A stretch of DNA of 64,000 bases from Natronorubrum bangense (GTDB lineage Archaea > Halobacteriota > Halobacteria > Halobacteriales > Natrialbaceae): NCBI RefSeq assembly GCF_004799645.1, contig NZ_CP031305.1, positions 1,612,001 through 1,676,000 of the forward strand, in the 5' to 3' direction. Below are positions 34,810 through 44,650 of this stretch, piece after piece. The position numbers were made by a program, and so were the translations under genes. How positions within the stretch are numbered: position 1 is the first letter of the stretch; each line of letters opens with the position of its first letter. A model generated the notes under the pieces. It was not told the origin of the DNA. It searched no databases and worked only from the letters and a program-made list of their open reading frames with translations.

Positions 34810-36261
34810 ATGAGCGACATCGAGGGCGTATATGAAGACCTCGAGGCCGACGTTTCTCTCGAAGAGTTTCGCGAGGCCGTCGAGGAAAAAGTCGAGCAGA
34901 TGGGTGGACTTGCAGACGAAGAGACTGCGGCGATGCTCATCGCTCACGAGGTTGGGGAGAGCGAGGTCGGTGGCATCGCCGATATCGAGCCCGGAATGGA
35001 AGAAGCGAAGTTCGTCGCCAAAGTGACCAGTATCGGCGAGGTTCGAACGTTCGAACGCGACGGCGAGGACGAAGACGGCCGCGTCGTCAACGTCGAAGTC
35101 GCCGACGAAACTGGCGCCGTGCGCGCGGCTTTCTGGGATGACCACGCCGAGGCGGCGATCGAAGAGCTCGAGGAAGGGCAGGTACTGCGAATCAAGGGCC
35201 GGCCCAAAGAAGGGTTCAGCGGCGTCGAAATCAGTGTCGATCAGGTCGAACCCGATCCGGACACCGAGATCGAAGTGCAAGTGACCGATACACACACGGT
35301 CGAGGCGCTGTCGCTGGGCCTTTCGAACGTCAATCTCGTTGGACTCGTCCTCGATACCGGCAGTGTCCGGACGTTCGACCGCGACGACGGCTCCGAAGGA
35401 AAGGTGTCGAACCTCACACTTGGGGATTCAACCGGGCGCGTGCGCGTGACGCTGTGGGACGAGCAGGCTGATCTCGCGACGGAGATTGAATCGAACACGA
35501 CCGTTGAGGTGATCGACGGCTACGTCAAAGAACGCGACGGCAGTCTCGAACTCCACGTCGGCAACCGCGGTGCTGTCGAAGAAGTCGACGAAGACGTCGA
35601 GTACGTTCCTGAGAGCACGCCGATCGAAGCCGTCGAGATCGGTCAAACGGTCGATATCGCTGGTGTCGTTCGCTCGGCCGATCCGAAACGTACCTTCGAC
35701 CGCGACGACGGCTCCGAAGGGCAGGTCCGAAACATTCGCGTTCAGGATGCAACCGGCGATATCCGTGTCGCACTCTGGGGCGAAAAAGCAGACCACGACA
35801 TCGGCCCGGGCGACGAGGTCGCACTGGGTGACGTCGAGATCCAGGACGGCTGGCAGGACGACCTCGAGGCCTCTGCGGGCTGGCAGTCGACGATCACGGT
35901 GCTCGAGTCCGAGTCGGCGACCGCCGATGAGAGCGAGGCGAGTGGCTCGAGCGACGAGAACGCCGGTCTGTCGGCGTTTGCCGGATCCGACGGCAGCGAC
36001 GGTGCCAGTGAGACGGCCAGCGGTGGAACTGAAACCGATGACGAAGCCGCCACGGCCAACCCCGATGGGACGGATGATCCGACGAACGGAGAGGAACTCG
36101 AGTTCACCGGCGTCGTCGTGCAGGCCGGCAATCCGGTCGTTCTCGATGATGGTGAGACGACGATGAGCGTCGAGACGGACGCTGATGTCGGTCTCGGCGA
36201 GGAGCTAACCGCCAGAGGAGTCGTCCGCGACGGTCGGCTCGAGGCAAACGACGTCTTCTGA
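34810..36261 (+). CDS. Replication protein A (single-stranded DNA-binding protein)
   Basis: 483 aa. An N-terminal helical segment (to ~70) precedes three OB folds, recognisable by the recurring block VRTFDRDDGSEGKVSNLTLGD / KRTFDRDDGSEGQVRNIRVQD with LWDE and LWGE strands, then a low-complexity Ser/Asp/Glu linker (about 370-430) and a last short OB-like domain. It protects single-stranded DNA during replication and repair. Layout and length match the stand-alone essential type (like Haloferax RPA2). The histone gene follows 66 bases later. Confidence 0.9.
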   Translation: MSDIEGVYEDLEADVSLEEFREAVEEKVEQMGGLADEETAAMLIAHEVGESEVGGIADIEPGMEEAKFVAKVTSIGEVRTFERDGEDEDGRVVNVEVADETGAVRAAFWDDHAEAAIEELEEGQVLRIKGRPKEGFSGVEISVDQVEPDPDTEIEVQVTDTHTVEALSLGLSNVNLVGLVLDTGSVRTFDRDDGSEGKVSNLTLGDSTGRVRVTLWDEQADLATEIESNTTVEVIDGYVKERDGSLELHVGNRGAVEEVDEDVEYVPESTPIEAVEIGQTVDIAGVVRSADPKRTFDRDDGSEGQVRNIRVQDATGDIRVALWGEKADHDIGPGDEVALGDVEIQDGWQDDLEASAGWQSTITVLESESATADESEASGSSDENAGLSAFAGSDGSDGASETASGGTETDDEAATANPDGTDDPTNGEELEFTGVVVQAGNPVVLDDGETTMSVETDADVGLGEELTARGVVRDGRLEANDVF

Positions 36262-36327
36262 GGTCACGAGCAACCACATTGCGCGCCTAGGAAAAGCGTT
36301 AAGGGAGTTACCTTCGCCTATCATTGT

Positions 36328-36759
36328 ATGAACGTCGAACTCCCGTTCGCCCCGGTGGATACGATCATCCGGCGGAACGCGGGCGATCTTCGGGTGAGTG
36401 CCGACGCGTCGAAGGAACTCGCAACACGAATCCAAGAACACGGAAGTGAGCTCGCGATCGGGGCCGCTGAGCGAGCGACCGAAGACGGGCGCAAGACGCT
36501 GATGGCGGCGGATTTTGGCGTCGAGACTGTCGTCGACAAAGACGATCTCGAGTTGCCGGTCGCACCCGTTGATCGTATCGCCAGACTTGACATTGACGAT
36601 CGGTATCGCGTCTCGATGGACGCCCGCATTGCCCTCGCAGACATCCTCGAGGACTACGCGGACAACGTTGCCCGGGCAGCAGCGATCCTTGCACACCACG
36701 CTGACCGCCGGACGATCATCGACGACGATATCGAGACATACTTTTCGTTGTTCGAGTGA
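36328..36759 (+). CDS. Archaeal histone doublet
   Basis: 143 aa made of two fused histone folds (about 1-68 and 73-143), each beginning with the typical LPFAPVDTIIRR / LPVAPVDRIARL opening. Haloarchaeal histones are such end-to-end dimers and are acidic compared with other archaea. No N-terminal tail. The stop codon is one base from the histone deacetylase start, so the two are almost certainly co-transcribed. Confidence 0.95.
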   Translation: MNVELPFAPVDTIIRRNAGDLRVSADASKELATRIQEHGSELAIGAAERATEDGRKTLMAADFGVETVVDKDDLELPVAPVDRIARLDIDDRYRVSMDARIALADILEDYADNVARAAAILAHHADRRTIIDDDIETYFSLFE

Positions 36760-36760
36760 G

Positions 36761-37789
36761 ATGCAGTTTGGTTACAGCGAGGTCTGCCTCGCACATGATC
36801 CCGGTTCGCGCCACCCCGAGACGCCGGACCGGCTACGAGCGATTCGAGAGCGACTGAAACGAAAACACGGCGTCGAGTACGTCAACGCCGACCCATGCGA
36901 CCTCGAGACGATGGCGGCCGTCCACGAACAGGCGTATCTCGAGTCCGTCAAGCAGTTCTGTGCTGACGGTGGGGGAAACTGGGATCCCGACACGACTGCC
37001 GTCGAGGAGACCTGGGATGCGGTTCGTCACAGTGTAGGGCTTGCCTGCTGGGCCGTGGATGCGGCCCTCGAGGGACAAAACGGCCGAAAAACACCGTTTT
37101 CGATCGGCCGACCGCCGGGGCACCACGCCGTCTACGACGACGCGATGGGCTTTTGTTTCGTCAACAACGTCGCCGTTGCCGCCCAGCACGCCCTCGATAC
37201 CGACGACCACGACGTTGATCGGGTTGCGATCGTCGACTGGGACGTCCATCACGGGAACGGGACACAGGACATCTTCTACGAGCGCGACGACGTCTTTTTC
37301 GTCTCGATACACGAACAGGGGCTCTACCCTGGCACAGGGGCCATCGACGAGACCGGAACAGGCGACGGCGATGGAACGACGCTGAACATCCCGATGCCCG
37401 CCGGCACGGACGACCAGGACTATCTGTCGGCGGTCGAAGGACCGATCGTCAGCGCCCTCACCGAGTTCGACCCCGACTGTCTGCTGATCAGTGCCGGCTT
37501 CGACGCCCATCGTCACGACCCGATCTCACGGATTCGACTCTCAACGGAGGCGTACGCCCTGATGACCGACCGACTGCGGACACTTGCCGACGACACCGAC
37601 GCCGCACTCGCGTTCATCCTCGAGGGTGGCTACGGACTCGACGTCCTCGCCGACAGCGTCGCCATCGTTCACGAAACGTTCGACGGCCGCGCCCCGATCG
37701 AACCCGACGCTGGCTGTAGCGACAAGGCTGCGTCGACGCTCGAGGATGTGGCCGACGAACACGGACTCGAGCACGACTTCGACGGCTGA
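36761..37789 (+). CDS. Histone deacetylase family protein (class II type)
   Basis: 342-aa zinc amidohydrolase. Active-site His121-His122 (RPPGHHAVYDD), zinc ligands Asp161, His163 (DWDVHHGNGTQ) and Asp248 (SAGFDAHRHDP), and the GGYGLDV loop with catalytic Tyr are all present. Related bacterial enzymes deacetylate polyamines or acetoin-pathway proteins; one homologue in Haloferax is essential. The tight link to the histone gene suggests chromatin or general lysine deacetylation, but archaeal histones lack tails, so the substrate is open. Confidence 0.92.
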   Translation: MQFGYSEVCLAHDPGSRHPETPDRLRAIRERLKRKHGVEYVNADPCDLETMAAVHEQAYLESVKQFCADGGGNWDPDTTAVEETWDAVRHSVGLACWAVDAALEGQNGRKTPFSIGRPPGHHAVYDDAMGFCFVNNVAVAAQHALDTDDHDVDRVAIVDWDVHHGNGTQDIFYERDDVFFVSIHEQGLYPGTGAIDETGTGDGDGTTLNIPMPAGTDDQDYLSAVEGPIVSALTEFDPDCLLISAGFDAHRHDPISRIRLSTEAYALMTDRLRTLADDTDAALAFILEGGYGLDVLADSVAIVHETFDGRAPIEPDAGCSDKAASTLEDVADEHGLEHDFDG

Positions 37790-37796
37790 AGACACG

Positions 37797-37801
37797 TTTT
37801 T
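37797..37801 (+). terminator. T-run after histone/deacetylase operon
   Basis: TTTTT seven bases after the deacetylase stop codon; archaeal polymerase terminates at such T-runs. Convergent gene cca ends at 37860. Confidence 0.5.
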
Positions 37802-37859
37802 CTCCGGTTCGTCTGTTTTGAACTGTGAGTCCCCGCTTCGATTCAGACGGCAGACCGTC

Positions 37860-39263
37860 TCAGGGACGTGGATCGAAGTATCTCGAAAGTGCGGTCTCGA
37901 ACGCGTCTAAGAGGGCCGTTATCTCTTCACCAACGAGAACCGTGTACTCGTCTTCGAGTGCTGTTTCGACGTGGGCTCCAAGGCCGACATCGAAGAGCCG
38001 ATCGCTCTCGAGGAACTCGCGGGCAGTGGTAAACTCACGTGGCCGCTCGGTGACATACCGGCCGTCTTCGATAAAGGGGCCGTACGTCTCGGGGTCGTCA
38101 GCGTAGGTCTCGTAGAACCCCTCGGCATGCGTTCGGACGTGGACTGGGGGACCCTCGTGGCGCTCGACAGCGGGTCGCTCGCTGGCGGCGAGTTCGACGA
38201 GAATCGCTGCCGTCTCGCCGGCCATCGCCGTCGCACGGAGGACGTCGAAGCCCCGATCATTGAGTCCGCTCGTGATTCCGTCGAGCGACTTCTGGAGCTG
38301 TGGATACAGCTGATCTTCGACGAGATCCGGTGCCGCAAACTGGATGACGACGGGGGTCGTCGCCCGACGCTCGACGTGGCTGCAAAGCTCGGCTTTCGTA
38401 AGCGGCTCCGGCTCGTCGGGTTCGAACAGTTCGACCCGTGGCTCCTCGAGAAACTCACGCGCATAGTGTTGAAACCGGGCGACGTTTTCGGCCGAACAGA
38501 CGGCGGCAACGTTGCGTTCGGGATCAGTCGGATCGATGACGACGAGTGGATCCGCAAACGTTTCTCGACCGTGGTCTTCGGGATCGAGTTCGACCGGCGG
38601 CTGCCAGTCAGCCGCAGCCTCGAGCAGCGGCCGAAAGCCGCCGTACTCACAGACGAGCAGTTCGGTTAGATAGCCGCTGAACCCTCGCGTCCGGAGGTCG
38701 CTGCCGTACGCGCCGATGCCCTTCAAGAACTGCTTTGTGAGGCGGACGTCCGCAGCGAGCTCGTCGTCGAGTCGCTGCTCGAGATACTGGGTGTGAAACG
38801 GTGTCCGATCGACGGCCGACCGGATCTCGGTCGCCGACTCGAGGCGAAAACAGGGGACGACATCGATATCGAACCCTTCGACGGTGCCTTTGACGTAGGG
38901 ATGCTCGGCGTACTCCTCGTGACCATCGGGCAGCGTTTCGTGGCCGACTTCGAGGCCGTACTGCTCGAGGGCCTCGCGGTCGACCGTCGGGGGGAATCGA
39001 ACGAAGATATCGATGTCGCGATCGCCGCTGATCCAGGTGTCTCTGGCCGTCGAGCCGACTTGCAACACGTCGGCGTCCGGACAGCGCTCTCTCGCGGCGC
39101 TCTCGGCGCGACTGGAGAGTCTAGTTGCGACGTTACGGAGGTTGGCTCGCTCCGCTGTGTCTGGCTCGATGTGGTCGTAGACCTCGGCGATAACCGACTC
39201 GATGTCGTCGGCGTTCATCCTGGTGGGTTCGTGTTCCCCACACTCGGTATCCTCCTTACTCAT
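37860..39263 (-). CDS. cca: CCA tRNA nucleotidyltransferase (archaeal class I)
   Basis: 467 aa. Adds or repairs the tRNA 3' CCA end. Nucleotidyltransferase signature GSTARDTWISGDRDIDIFV with catalytic Asp-x-Asp and a third Asp in GFDIDVVPCF, then the central KQFLKGIGAYGSDLRTRGFSGYLTELL helical region and C-terminal tail domains. An alternative start is the internal Met16 (39218); the first 15 residues are hydrophilic and not typical. Convergent with the deacetylase. Confidence 0.95.
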   Translation of the reverse strand: MSKEDTECGEHEPTRMNADDIESVIAEVYDHIEPDTAERANLRNVATRLSSRAESAARERCPDADVLQVGSTARDTWISGDRDIDIFVRFPPTVDREALEQYGLEVGHETLPDGHEEYAEHPYVKGTVEGFDIDVVPCFRLESATEIRSAVDRTPFHTQYLEQRLDDELAADVRLTKQFLKGIGAYGSDLRTRGFSGYLTELLVCEYGGFRPLLEAAADWQPPVELDPEDHGRETFADPLVVIDPTDPERNVAAVCSAENVARFQHYAREFLEEPRVELFEPDEPEPLTKAELCSHVERRATTPVVIQFAAPDLVEDQLYPQLQKSLDGITSGLNDRGFDVLRATAMAGETAAILVELAASERPAVERHEGPPVHVRTHAEGFYETYADDPETYGPFIEDGRYVTERPREFTTAREFLESDRLFDVGLGAHVETALEDEYTVLVGEEITALLDAFETALSRYFDPRP

Positions 39264-39358
39264 TGGGCGATGGTACTCGAGCAGTGCGTGAAAGGGTGTC
39301 GAACACAGTGCAGGGAAAACGAAAGCCCTATCAAATACACCCGGCTACTTGGAAATGA

Positions 39359-39431
39359 GCCGAAGTAGCTCAGATGGTAGAGCACCTCGCTGTTAACGAG
39401 GTTGTCCCAGGTTCGAGTCCTGGCTTCGGCG
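39359..39431 (+). tRNA. tRNA-Asn (GUU)
   Basis: Acceptor GCCGAAG pairs with CTTCGGC, anticodon stem CCTCG/CGAGG with loop CTGTTAA (GTT), T arm CCAGG-TTCGAGT-CCTGG. No intron. Discriminator G. Confidence 0.94.
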
Positions 39432-39594
39432 TCCGATACATTTCGAAGATTTTTGGGCTGTGAGATTAGCCTTTCCAGTCGTGCTGATTTTCGGCGGAGC
39501 AATCTGACAGAATAGCACCGTTGTGTACTCGAGTGAAACTGCCACGTGCCACTGACCACTGTGGTTTATATTGGATCGGGCGGCGAACTCGTCC

Positions 39595-40059
39595 ATGCCC
39601 GATCGAACGGCGTGTTACGACGAACTTCAGGAGCCGCAAAAACGCGGCCAGGCGACCGAAGCGATCATTCAGTCGGCGTTTGTGTTGCGCGACATTCCCG
39701 TTCTCGTGCCGACCTACGGCACCGAATCCTACGATCTGGTCGTCGAAGTCGGCGGCCGGTTCCATCGAATTCAGTGCAAGACGGCCTACCGAAAACGCGA
39801 GGGAACGGTCGAATTCGAAACGGTCAGTGCCCACCTCGGTCAAGACGGCTCTGATCGGTGTGGATACGACGGCCGTGCGGCGTATTTCGCAGTCTACGAC
39901 CCGATCAACGACAACCAGTATCTGATCCCCGTCTCGGAGCGCACACGCGACACGATGGAACTCCGTGTTCGAGAGTCAGCCACTGACCACCGCGTCGGGA
40001 TCGATTGGGCTGGGGAGTATCGACTCGAGAATCAACTCGAAGAACTTCGCCGACCCTAG
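39595..40059 (+). CDS. PD-(D/E)XK nuclease-like protein (intron-endonuclease family)
   Basis: 154 aa resembling Pfam 'group I intron-associated PD-(D/E)XK endonuclease'. The catalytic pattern is SYDLVVEVGG, then IQCKTA (D...ExK variant with Q-x-K), and a GQATEAIIQSAFVLRDIPVLVP first helix-strand. Such stand-alone proteins are common in haloarchaeal chromosomes, and their role is unknown. TATA box GTTTATATT at 39562-39570 puts the start at ATG 39595. Confidence 0.75.
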   Translation: MPDRTACYDELQEPQKRGQATEAIIQSAFVLRDIPVLVPTYGTESYDLVVEVGGRFHRIQCKTAYRKREGTVEFETVSAHLGQDGSDRCGYDGRAAYFAVYDPINDNQYLIPVSERTRDTMELRVRESATDHRVGIDWAGEYRLENQLEELRRP

Positions 40060-40086
40060 TGTCGTCTGCGGAGTACAACAACCGGC

Positions 40087-40509
40087 TCACGCGTCCTGTA
40101 ACTGGTTCATGCTCTCGAGTGGGACCAGCGAGTAGTCGACGGCCTCGACATCTTCGATTGCACGCAGTTTGCCAACGAACGTAGAAATATCTTCGAGATC
40201 TGCCTCGAGGACGAACAGATCGACACAGTAGTCGTCAACATGACTGTGGTCGTTCGAGGCAATGTGGTCGTTGTGCTCGTGTCGAAGCTCTGTGACGCGT
40301 CGCTCGACGTGCCGTGTGCCGAAATCATAGAAGACGCTGATGACGCCGGCGAGAGAACTGTCCTCGAGACGGTCATCGTCGAACTCGGTGAGCAGCGCCC
40401 GTGCACCCTCGCGGACGACCTCGCTACGACCAGTGTAGTCGTGTTCTGCGGCGTGGGCATCGAGTCGTTCGATCAGTTCGGTTGGCATCGAGACGCTGAC
40501 GACAGGCAT
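40087..40509 (-). CDS. NikR/CopG-type metal-responsive repressor
   Basis: 140 aa. An N-terminal ribbon-helix-helix DNA-binding domain (VVSVSMPTELIERLDAHA, 1-45) is joined to a NikR-type ACT-like metal-sensing domain. Candidate ligands are His77, His88, His90 and Cys95; E. coli NikR uses His76, His87, His89 and Cys95, so the His-to-Cys spacing is one residue shorter here, which may alter metal choice. Divergent from two CobW-type GTPase genes across 109 bp, so it probably regulates them. Extra His79 and His82 are nearby. Confidence 0.8.
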   Translation of the reverse strand: MPVVSVSMPTELIERLDAHAAEHDYTGRSEVVREGARALLTEFDDDRLEDSSLAGVISVFYDFGTRHVERRVTELRHEHNDHIASNDHSHVDDYCVDLFVLEADLEDISTFVGKLRAIEDVEAVDYSLVPLESMNQLQDA

Positions 40510-40618
40510 CGGTGTTATGAATGAGCATAGGTGAGATGATATATTTTGTTATGACTTCGGCTGACGATATGTAATAACTAACCTTAACAAGACACGAGGT
40601 CATATTCACAATCGATCT
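40510..40618. promoter_or_regulatory. Divergent control region, NikR-like gene / CobW pair
   Basis: 109-bp AT-rich spacer. GTTATGA occurs twice (about 40514 and 40549), and an imperfect dyad GTTAT...ATAAC spans about 40549-40580. ACCTTAACAA near 40582 is placed as a TATA element for the first GTPase gene. These are candidate repressor half-sites, not proven ones. Confidence 0.45.
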
Positions 40619-41824
40619 ATGACCGACGATCGCATTCCAGTAACTGTCCTGAGTGGCCCTCTTGGTGCTGGCAAGACAACTGTCCTCAATCATATCCTGA
40701 CCGCTGATCACGGCTTCGAAGTTGCCGTTGTGGTCAACGACATGGGTGACGTCAACGTCGACGCCGAACACGTCGCCCAACAGACCGACCTCGGTGCCGA
40801 CGAGGAGATCATCGAACTCTCGAACGGCTGTATCTGCTGTCGGCTGCGTGGTGATATGCTCGATGAGGTCGGACAGCTTGCCGATCGCCTCGAGTTCGAC
40901 TACCTGCTGGTCGAATCGTCGGGGATTTCGGAACCCATTCCAGTCGCCCAGACGTTCGCAATGGGCTTTGAGGATGCCGACTTCGATCCCACCGACACGT
41001 ACAGACTGGACACGATGGTTACCGTCGTCAACGCTCACAGCATCTGGGAGGCGTTCGACTTCGGGACTGCACTGACGGGCCAGCAACTCGAAGACGACTC
41101 CGGACGCGTCCCCGAGGAGGTCTTGCTCGATCAGATCGAGTTCTGTGACGTCCTCTTGCTCAACAAATGCGATCTCGTTCCGGACGACGCACTCGAGGAG
41201 ATCGAAGCCGTCCTCGAACGACTTCAGCCCAGTGCGGATCTCATCCGGACAGAGTTCGGAGACATCGATCCGGACGATATCCTCGGCACCGGGGAGTTCG
41301 ATTTCCAGCGCGCAAAGGCGTCGGCGGGCTGGAAACACGAACTCCAGCATGACCATCACCACGATCCACGGGAGGAACACGGCGTCACGTCGTTCGTCTA
41401 CCAGCGGGATCGGCCGTTCCACCCCGAACGGATCGCGTCGCTCCTGACAGCCCTCCCAAACGAACTCATCCGTGCGAAAGGGTTCTTTTGGAGTGCCGGT
41501 CGTGAAGACGTCGCAATGGGTATCGACAAAGCCGGGACGTCGGTCCGAGCCGGCCCGGCGGGAGAGTGGCTTGCAACGCTGCCCGAAGCCGAACGCGAGC
41601 AGTATTTCGCCGCACGGCCGGGGATCAAAGACGACTGGGATGATCAGTGGGGTGATCGAATGACTCGTCTGGTCTTTATCGGTCGTGACTTCGAGAGCGA
41701 CACGCTGATCGACCGCCTCGATGAGTGTCTGCTAACCGAACGCGAGATGACTGACAACTGGGACACGTACGCCGATCCGTTCGAACCGGAAGAACGACGT
41801 GAACTCGCGCTCGCAAACGAATAA
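40619..41824 (+). CDS. CobW/COG0523 G3E-family GTPase, first copy
   Basis: 401-aa metal chaperone GTPase. P-loop GPLGAGKT (13-20), metal-binding CICC motif with Cys71, Cys73 and Cys74, guanine-binding NKCD, a short His-rich loop QHDHHHDPREEH and a C-terminal CobW domain. COG0523 proteins deliver Zn, Co, Ni or Fe to client enzymes, often when metal is scarce. Followed directly by a second copy; probably controlled by the divergent NikR-like protein. Confidence 0.88.
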   Translation: MTDDRIPVTVLSGPLGAGKTTVLNHILTADHGFEVAVVVNDMGDVNVDAEHVAQQTDLGADEEIIELSNGCICCRLRGDMLDEVGQLADRLEFDYLLVESSGISEPIPVAQTFAMGFEDADFDPTDTYRLDTMVTVVNAHSIWEAFDFGTALTGQQLEDDSGRVPEEVLLDQIEFCDVLLLNKCDLVPDDALEEIEAVLERLQPSADLIRTEFGDIDPDDILGTGEFDFQRAKASAGWKHELQHDHHHDPREEHGVTSFVYQRDRPFHPERIASLLTALPNELIRAKGFFWSAGREDVAMGIDKAGTSVRAGPAGEWLATLPEAEREQYFAARPGIKDDWDDQWGDRMTRLVFIGRDFESDTLIDRLDECLLTEREMTDNWDTYADPFEPEERRELALANE

Positions 41825-43075
<1,251 letters not shown>

Positions 43076-43207
43076 TTCACCTCGAGTGACCGTCTCGGCA
43101 GTGCCAGTCACGGACGACTATCGACGGCGTGCAGTCGCCGATCGATTGCTCTCCCGAATGCTGCCGCGAGGGGAGGGATTATCGCCTTCCAGCATGGATG
43201 TCACCGT

Positions 43208-43801
43208 ATGACAGTCGATAGAGACGATCGGAGAACGACTGACGATCATGGCCACGACATCATCAACCCGCTGTACGTCGCCATCGTGACGGTCTCGAGT
43301 TCGCGTGCACAGGCTGCTGAGGATGACCCGGACGATCCAGGCGGGGACACCATTCAGGCGTGTTTCGAAGCCGAGGGCCACGAGGTACACGAACGAGTGC
43401 TGGTCCGAGACGACTACTCGGCGATTCGAACTGCAGTCCGCGGCCTCGTCGCGCGTCGGGATATCGATATCGTGCTCACCACCGGCGGCACGGGCGTCAC
43501 TGCAGACGATGTCTCACCGGAGGCAACGCAGTCGCTGTTCGAGCGCGAGCTGCCCGGCTTCGGCGAACTGTTTCGGTCACTGTCGTGGGACGAGGTCGGC
43601 ACTCGAGCGATGGCTTCGCGTGCAACGGCAGGCATCGCCGTCGACACGCCGGTGTTCTGTCTCCCCGGGAGTACGAACGCCTGCCAAACCGCCTGTGAGA
43701 AACTCATCGTCCCCGAAGCCCCACACCTCGCCGGGCTTGCAACACGCCATCGACAAGCCGGAACTGATCAGTCGCTGTCGGACTACCAGTCCGACGAGTA
43801 A
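43208..43801 (+). CDS. MoaB/MogA-type molybdopterin cofactor protein
   Basis: 197 aa. MoCF-binding fold with IVTVSSSRA, TTGGTGVTADDVSPEA and LPGSTNACQTACEK, which are the adenylylation-site motifs of the family that activates molybdopterin before metal insertion. It would serve the tungsto- or molybdoenzymes of the cell, such as the aldehyde ferredoxin oxidoreductase at 15689. Last host gene before the tRNA-Met. Confidence 0.9.
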   Translation: MTVDRDDRRTTDDHGHDIINPLYVAIVTVSSSRAQAAEDDPDDPGGDTIQACFEAEGHEVHERVLVRDDYSAIRTAVRGLVARRDIDIVLTTGGTGVTADDVSPEATQSLFERELPGFGELFRSLSWDEVGTRAMASRATAGIAVDTPVFCLPGSTNACQTACEKLIVPEAPHLAGLATRHRQAGTDQSLSDYQSDE

Positions 43802-44010
43802 CGCCGCCACGAGCTTTTGGGCTCTTTCTCGAAGCAACCACGACCAACTGCGATCCACACCAGTGTCGCTTCAGCTGTCGGCGCTGTGGCTTGTCTGCGT
43901 GCCAACAGGTAACTTGCTCGAGTGAGTCTGTGGAGAGTATGTCAGTGACCATGTCACTCGAACAGGACAGCAACCGTTAACTACGGCGCGCGTTTTGCCT
44001 CGAATAGAAG

Positions 44011-44118
44011 GGGCCCTTAGCTCAGTCTGGTTAGAGCGCTCGGCTCATAACACGGCTGCGAGTTGCTGCGGTTGTGTGAGACACCGAGTGGTCGATGGTT
44101 CGAATCCGTCAGGGCCCA
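44011..44118 (+). tRNA. tRNA-Met (CAU, elongator) with intron; viral integration site
   Basis: Acceptor GGGCCCT pairs with AGGGCCC, T arm GATGG-TTCGAAT-CCGTC, anticodon CAT in loop CTCATAA. A 33-nt intron occupies 44050-44082 between positions 37 and 38, as in other haloarchaeal elongator tRNA-Met genes; the exon stem CTCGG/CCGAG closes on removal. Its last bases are the viral attachment core, so the gene stays intact after integration. Confidence 0.93.
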
Positions 44119-44119
44119 T
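44106..44119 (+). repeat. attL core (14 bp)
   Basis: CCGTCAGGGCCCAT, identical to 60214-60227. Includes the 3' end of tRNA-Met from the T stem to the base after the discriminator. Confidence 0.9.
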
Positions 44120-44180
44120 CCGCAAAAAACCCGTTCTGTGGCCGATCACTATTCGGCTGCAAACCAACGACTGAACCACC

Positions 44181-44249
44181 CGAAACCACTGTTTTCGGTT
44201 TCGGAAACAGGGGCCTCTGAACCGGAACCGAACCAGCCACTGGTTCCGG
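44181..44249. repeat. Two inverted repeats in the left attachment arm
   Basis: CGAAACC (44181-44187) with GGTTTCG (44197-44203), and CCGGAACC (44222-44229) with GGTTCCGG (44242-44249, spacer 12). They lie between attL and the first viral gene, in what would be the attP arm of the circle. Possible integrase or accessory-protein sites, or a terminator after tRNA-Met. Confidence 0.6.
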
Positions 44250-44286
44250 GTCGCCGCCTGCTTGCGATTTTCGTGTCCGAAACGGG

Positions 44287-44526
44287 GTGGTCGGCGTGAC
44301 GGTTTCACCCTGGCCGTCTGTCGATACCTCGAGTTGTCATCACTGCGGTGCCCACGTTACCGATCGGTTCTGCCGTGTGTTCGGTGACAACCGCGATCGA
44401 GCCCACCGCTGTGGTGAGTGTGATACCTACGCTCGACTGAGCCGCGGTTCGGCAGCTGGAGAAGATGTCTCGGTTCCAGATCCAGAGACATCGCCTGGCC
44501 GTCACGGTGGTGAGGTCGATGCGTGA
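44287..44526 (+). CDS. Small zinc-ribbon viral protein (DUF7563-like)
   Basis: 79 aa from a GTG; a GTG at 44296 is an alternative. Treble-clef-like zinc site CHHCGAHVTDRFCRVFGDN followed by HRCGECDTYARLSRG, the layout of the haloarchaeal DUF7563 small proteins common in mobile elements. In the excised circle it is the first gene after the integrase, so it is a candidate for an SNJ2 Orf2/Orf3-like integration cofactor. Overlaps the next gene by 8 bp. Confidence 0.7.
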   Translation: MVGVTVSPWPSVDTSSCHHCGAHVTDRFCRVFGDNRDRAHRCGECDTYARLSRGSAAGEDVSVPDPETSPGRHGGEVDA

Positions 44527-44650
44527 GGAACCATTTGTTCCGGCGAGTCGGCTCTACAACGTCAGGAGTCAAACGCCCATAGCCCATCCGGCCCACCAAG
44601 CCACAGACGAGGATGTTCGTCGCGCGCTTGAGGACGGTGGTTCGCGATGA
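44519..44650 (+). CDS. 43-aa viral protein
   Basis: Short basic-then-acidic protein starting MREEPFVPASRLYNVRSQ. ATG overlaps the end of the zinc-ribbon gene, and its stop overlaps the next start (ATGA). The chain of overlaps is the main support that it is translated. No known domain. Candidate integration accessory protein by position. Confidence 0.6.
   Translation: MREEPFVPASRLYNVRSQTPIAHPAHQATDEDVRRALEDGGSR

Noticed and set aside
39595..40059. Intron-endonuclease-like gene considered as part of a mobile intron or integrated element at tRNA-Asn
   Set aside because: No repeat of the tRNA-Asn 3' end and no intron structure nearby; it has its own TATA box and looks like a resident gene.
44050..44082. 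Insertion in tRNA-Met considered as damage by the virus
   Set aside because: It is the standard 33-nt intron at position 37/38 of haloarchaeal elongator tRNA-Met; the viral core is at the 3' end instead.
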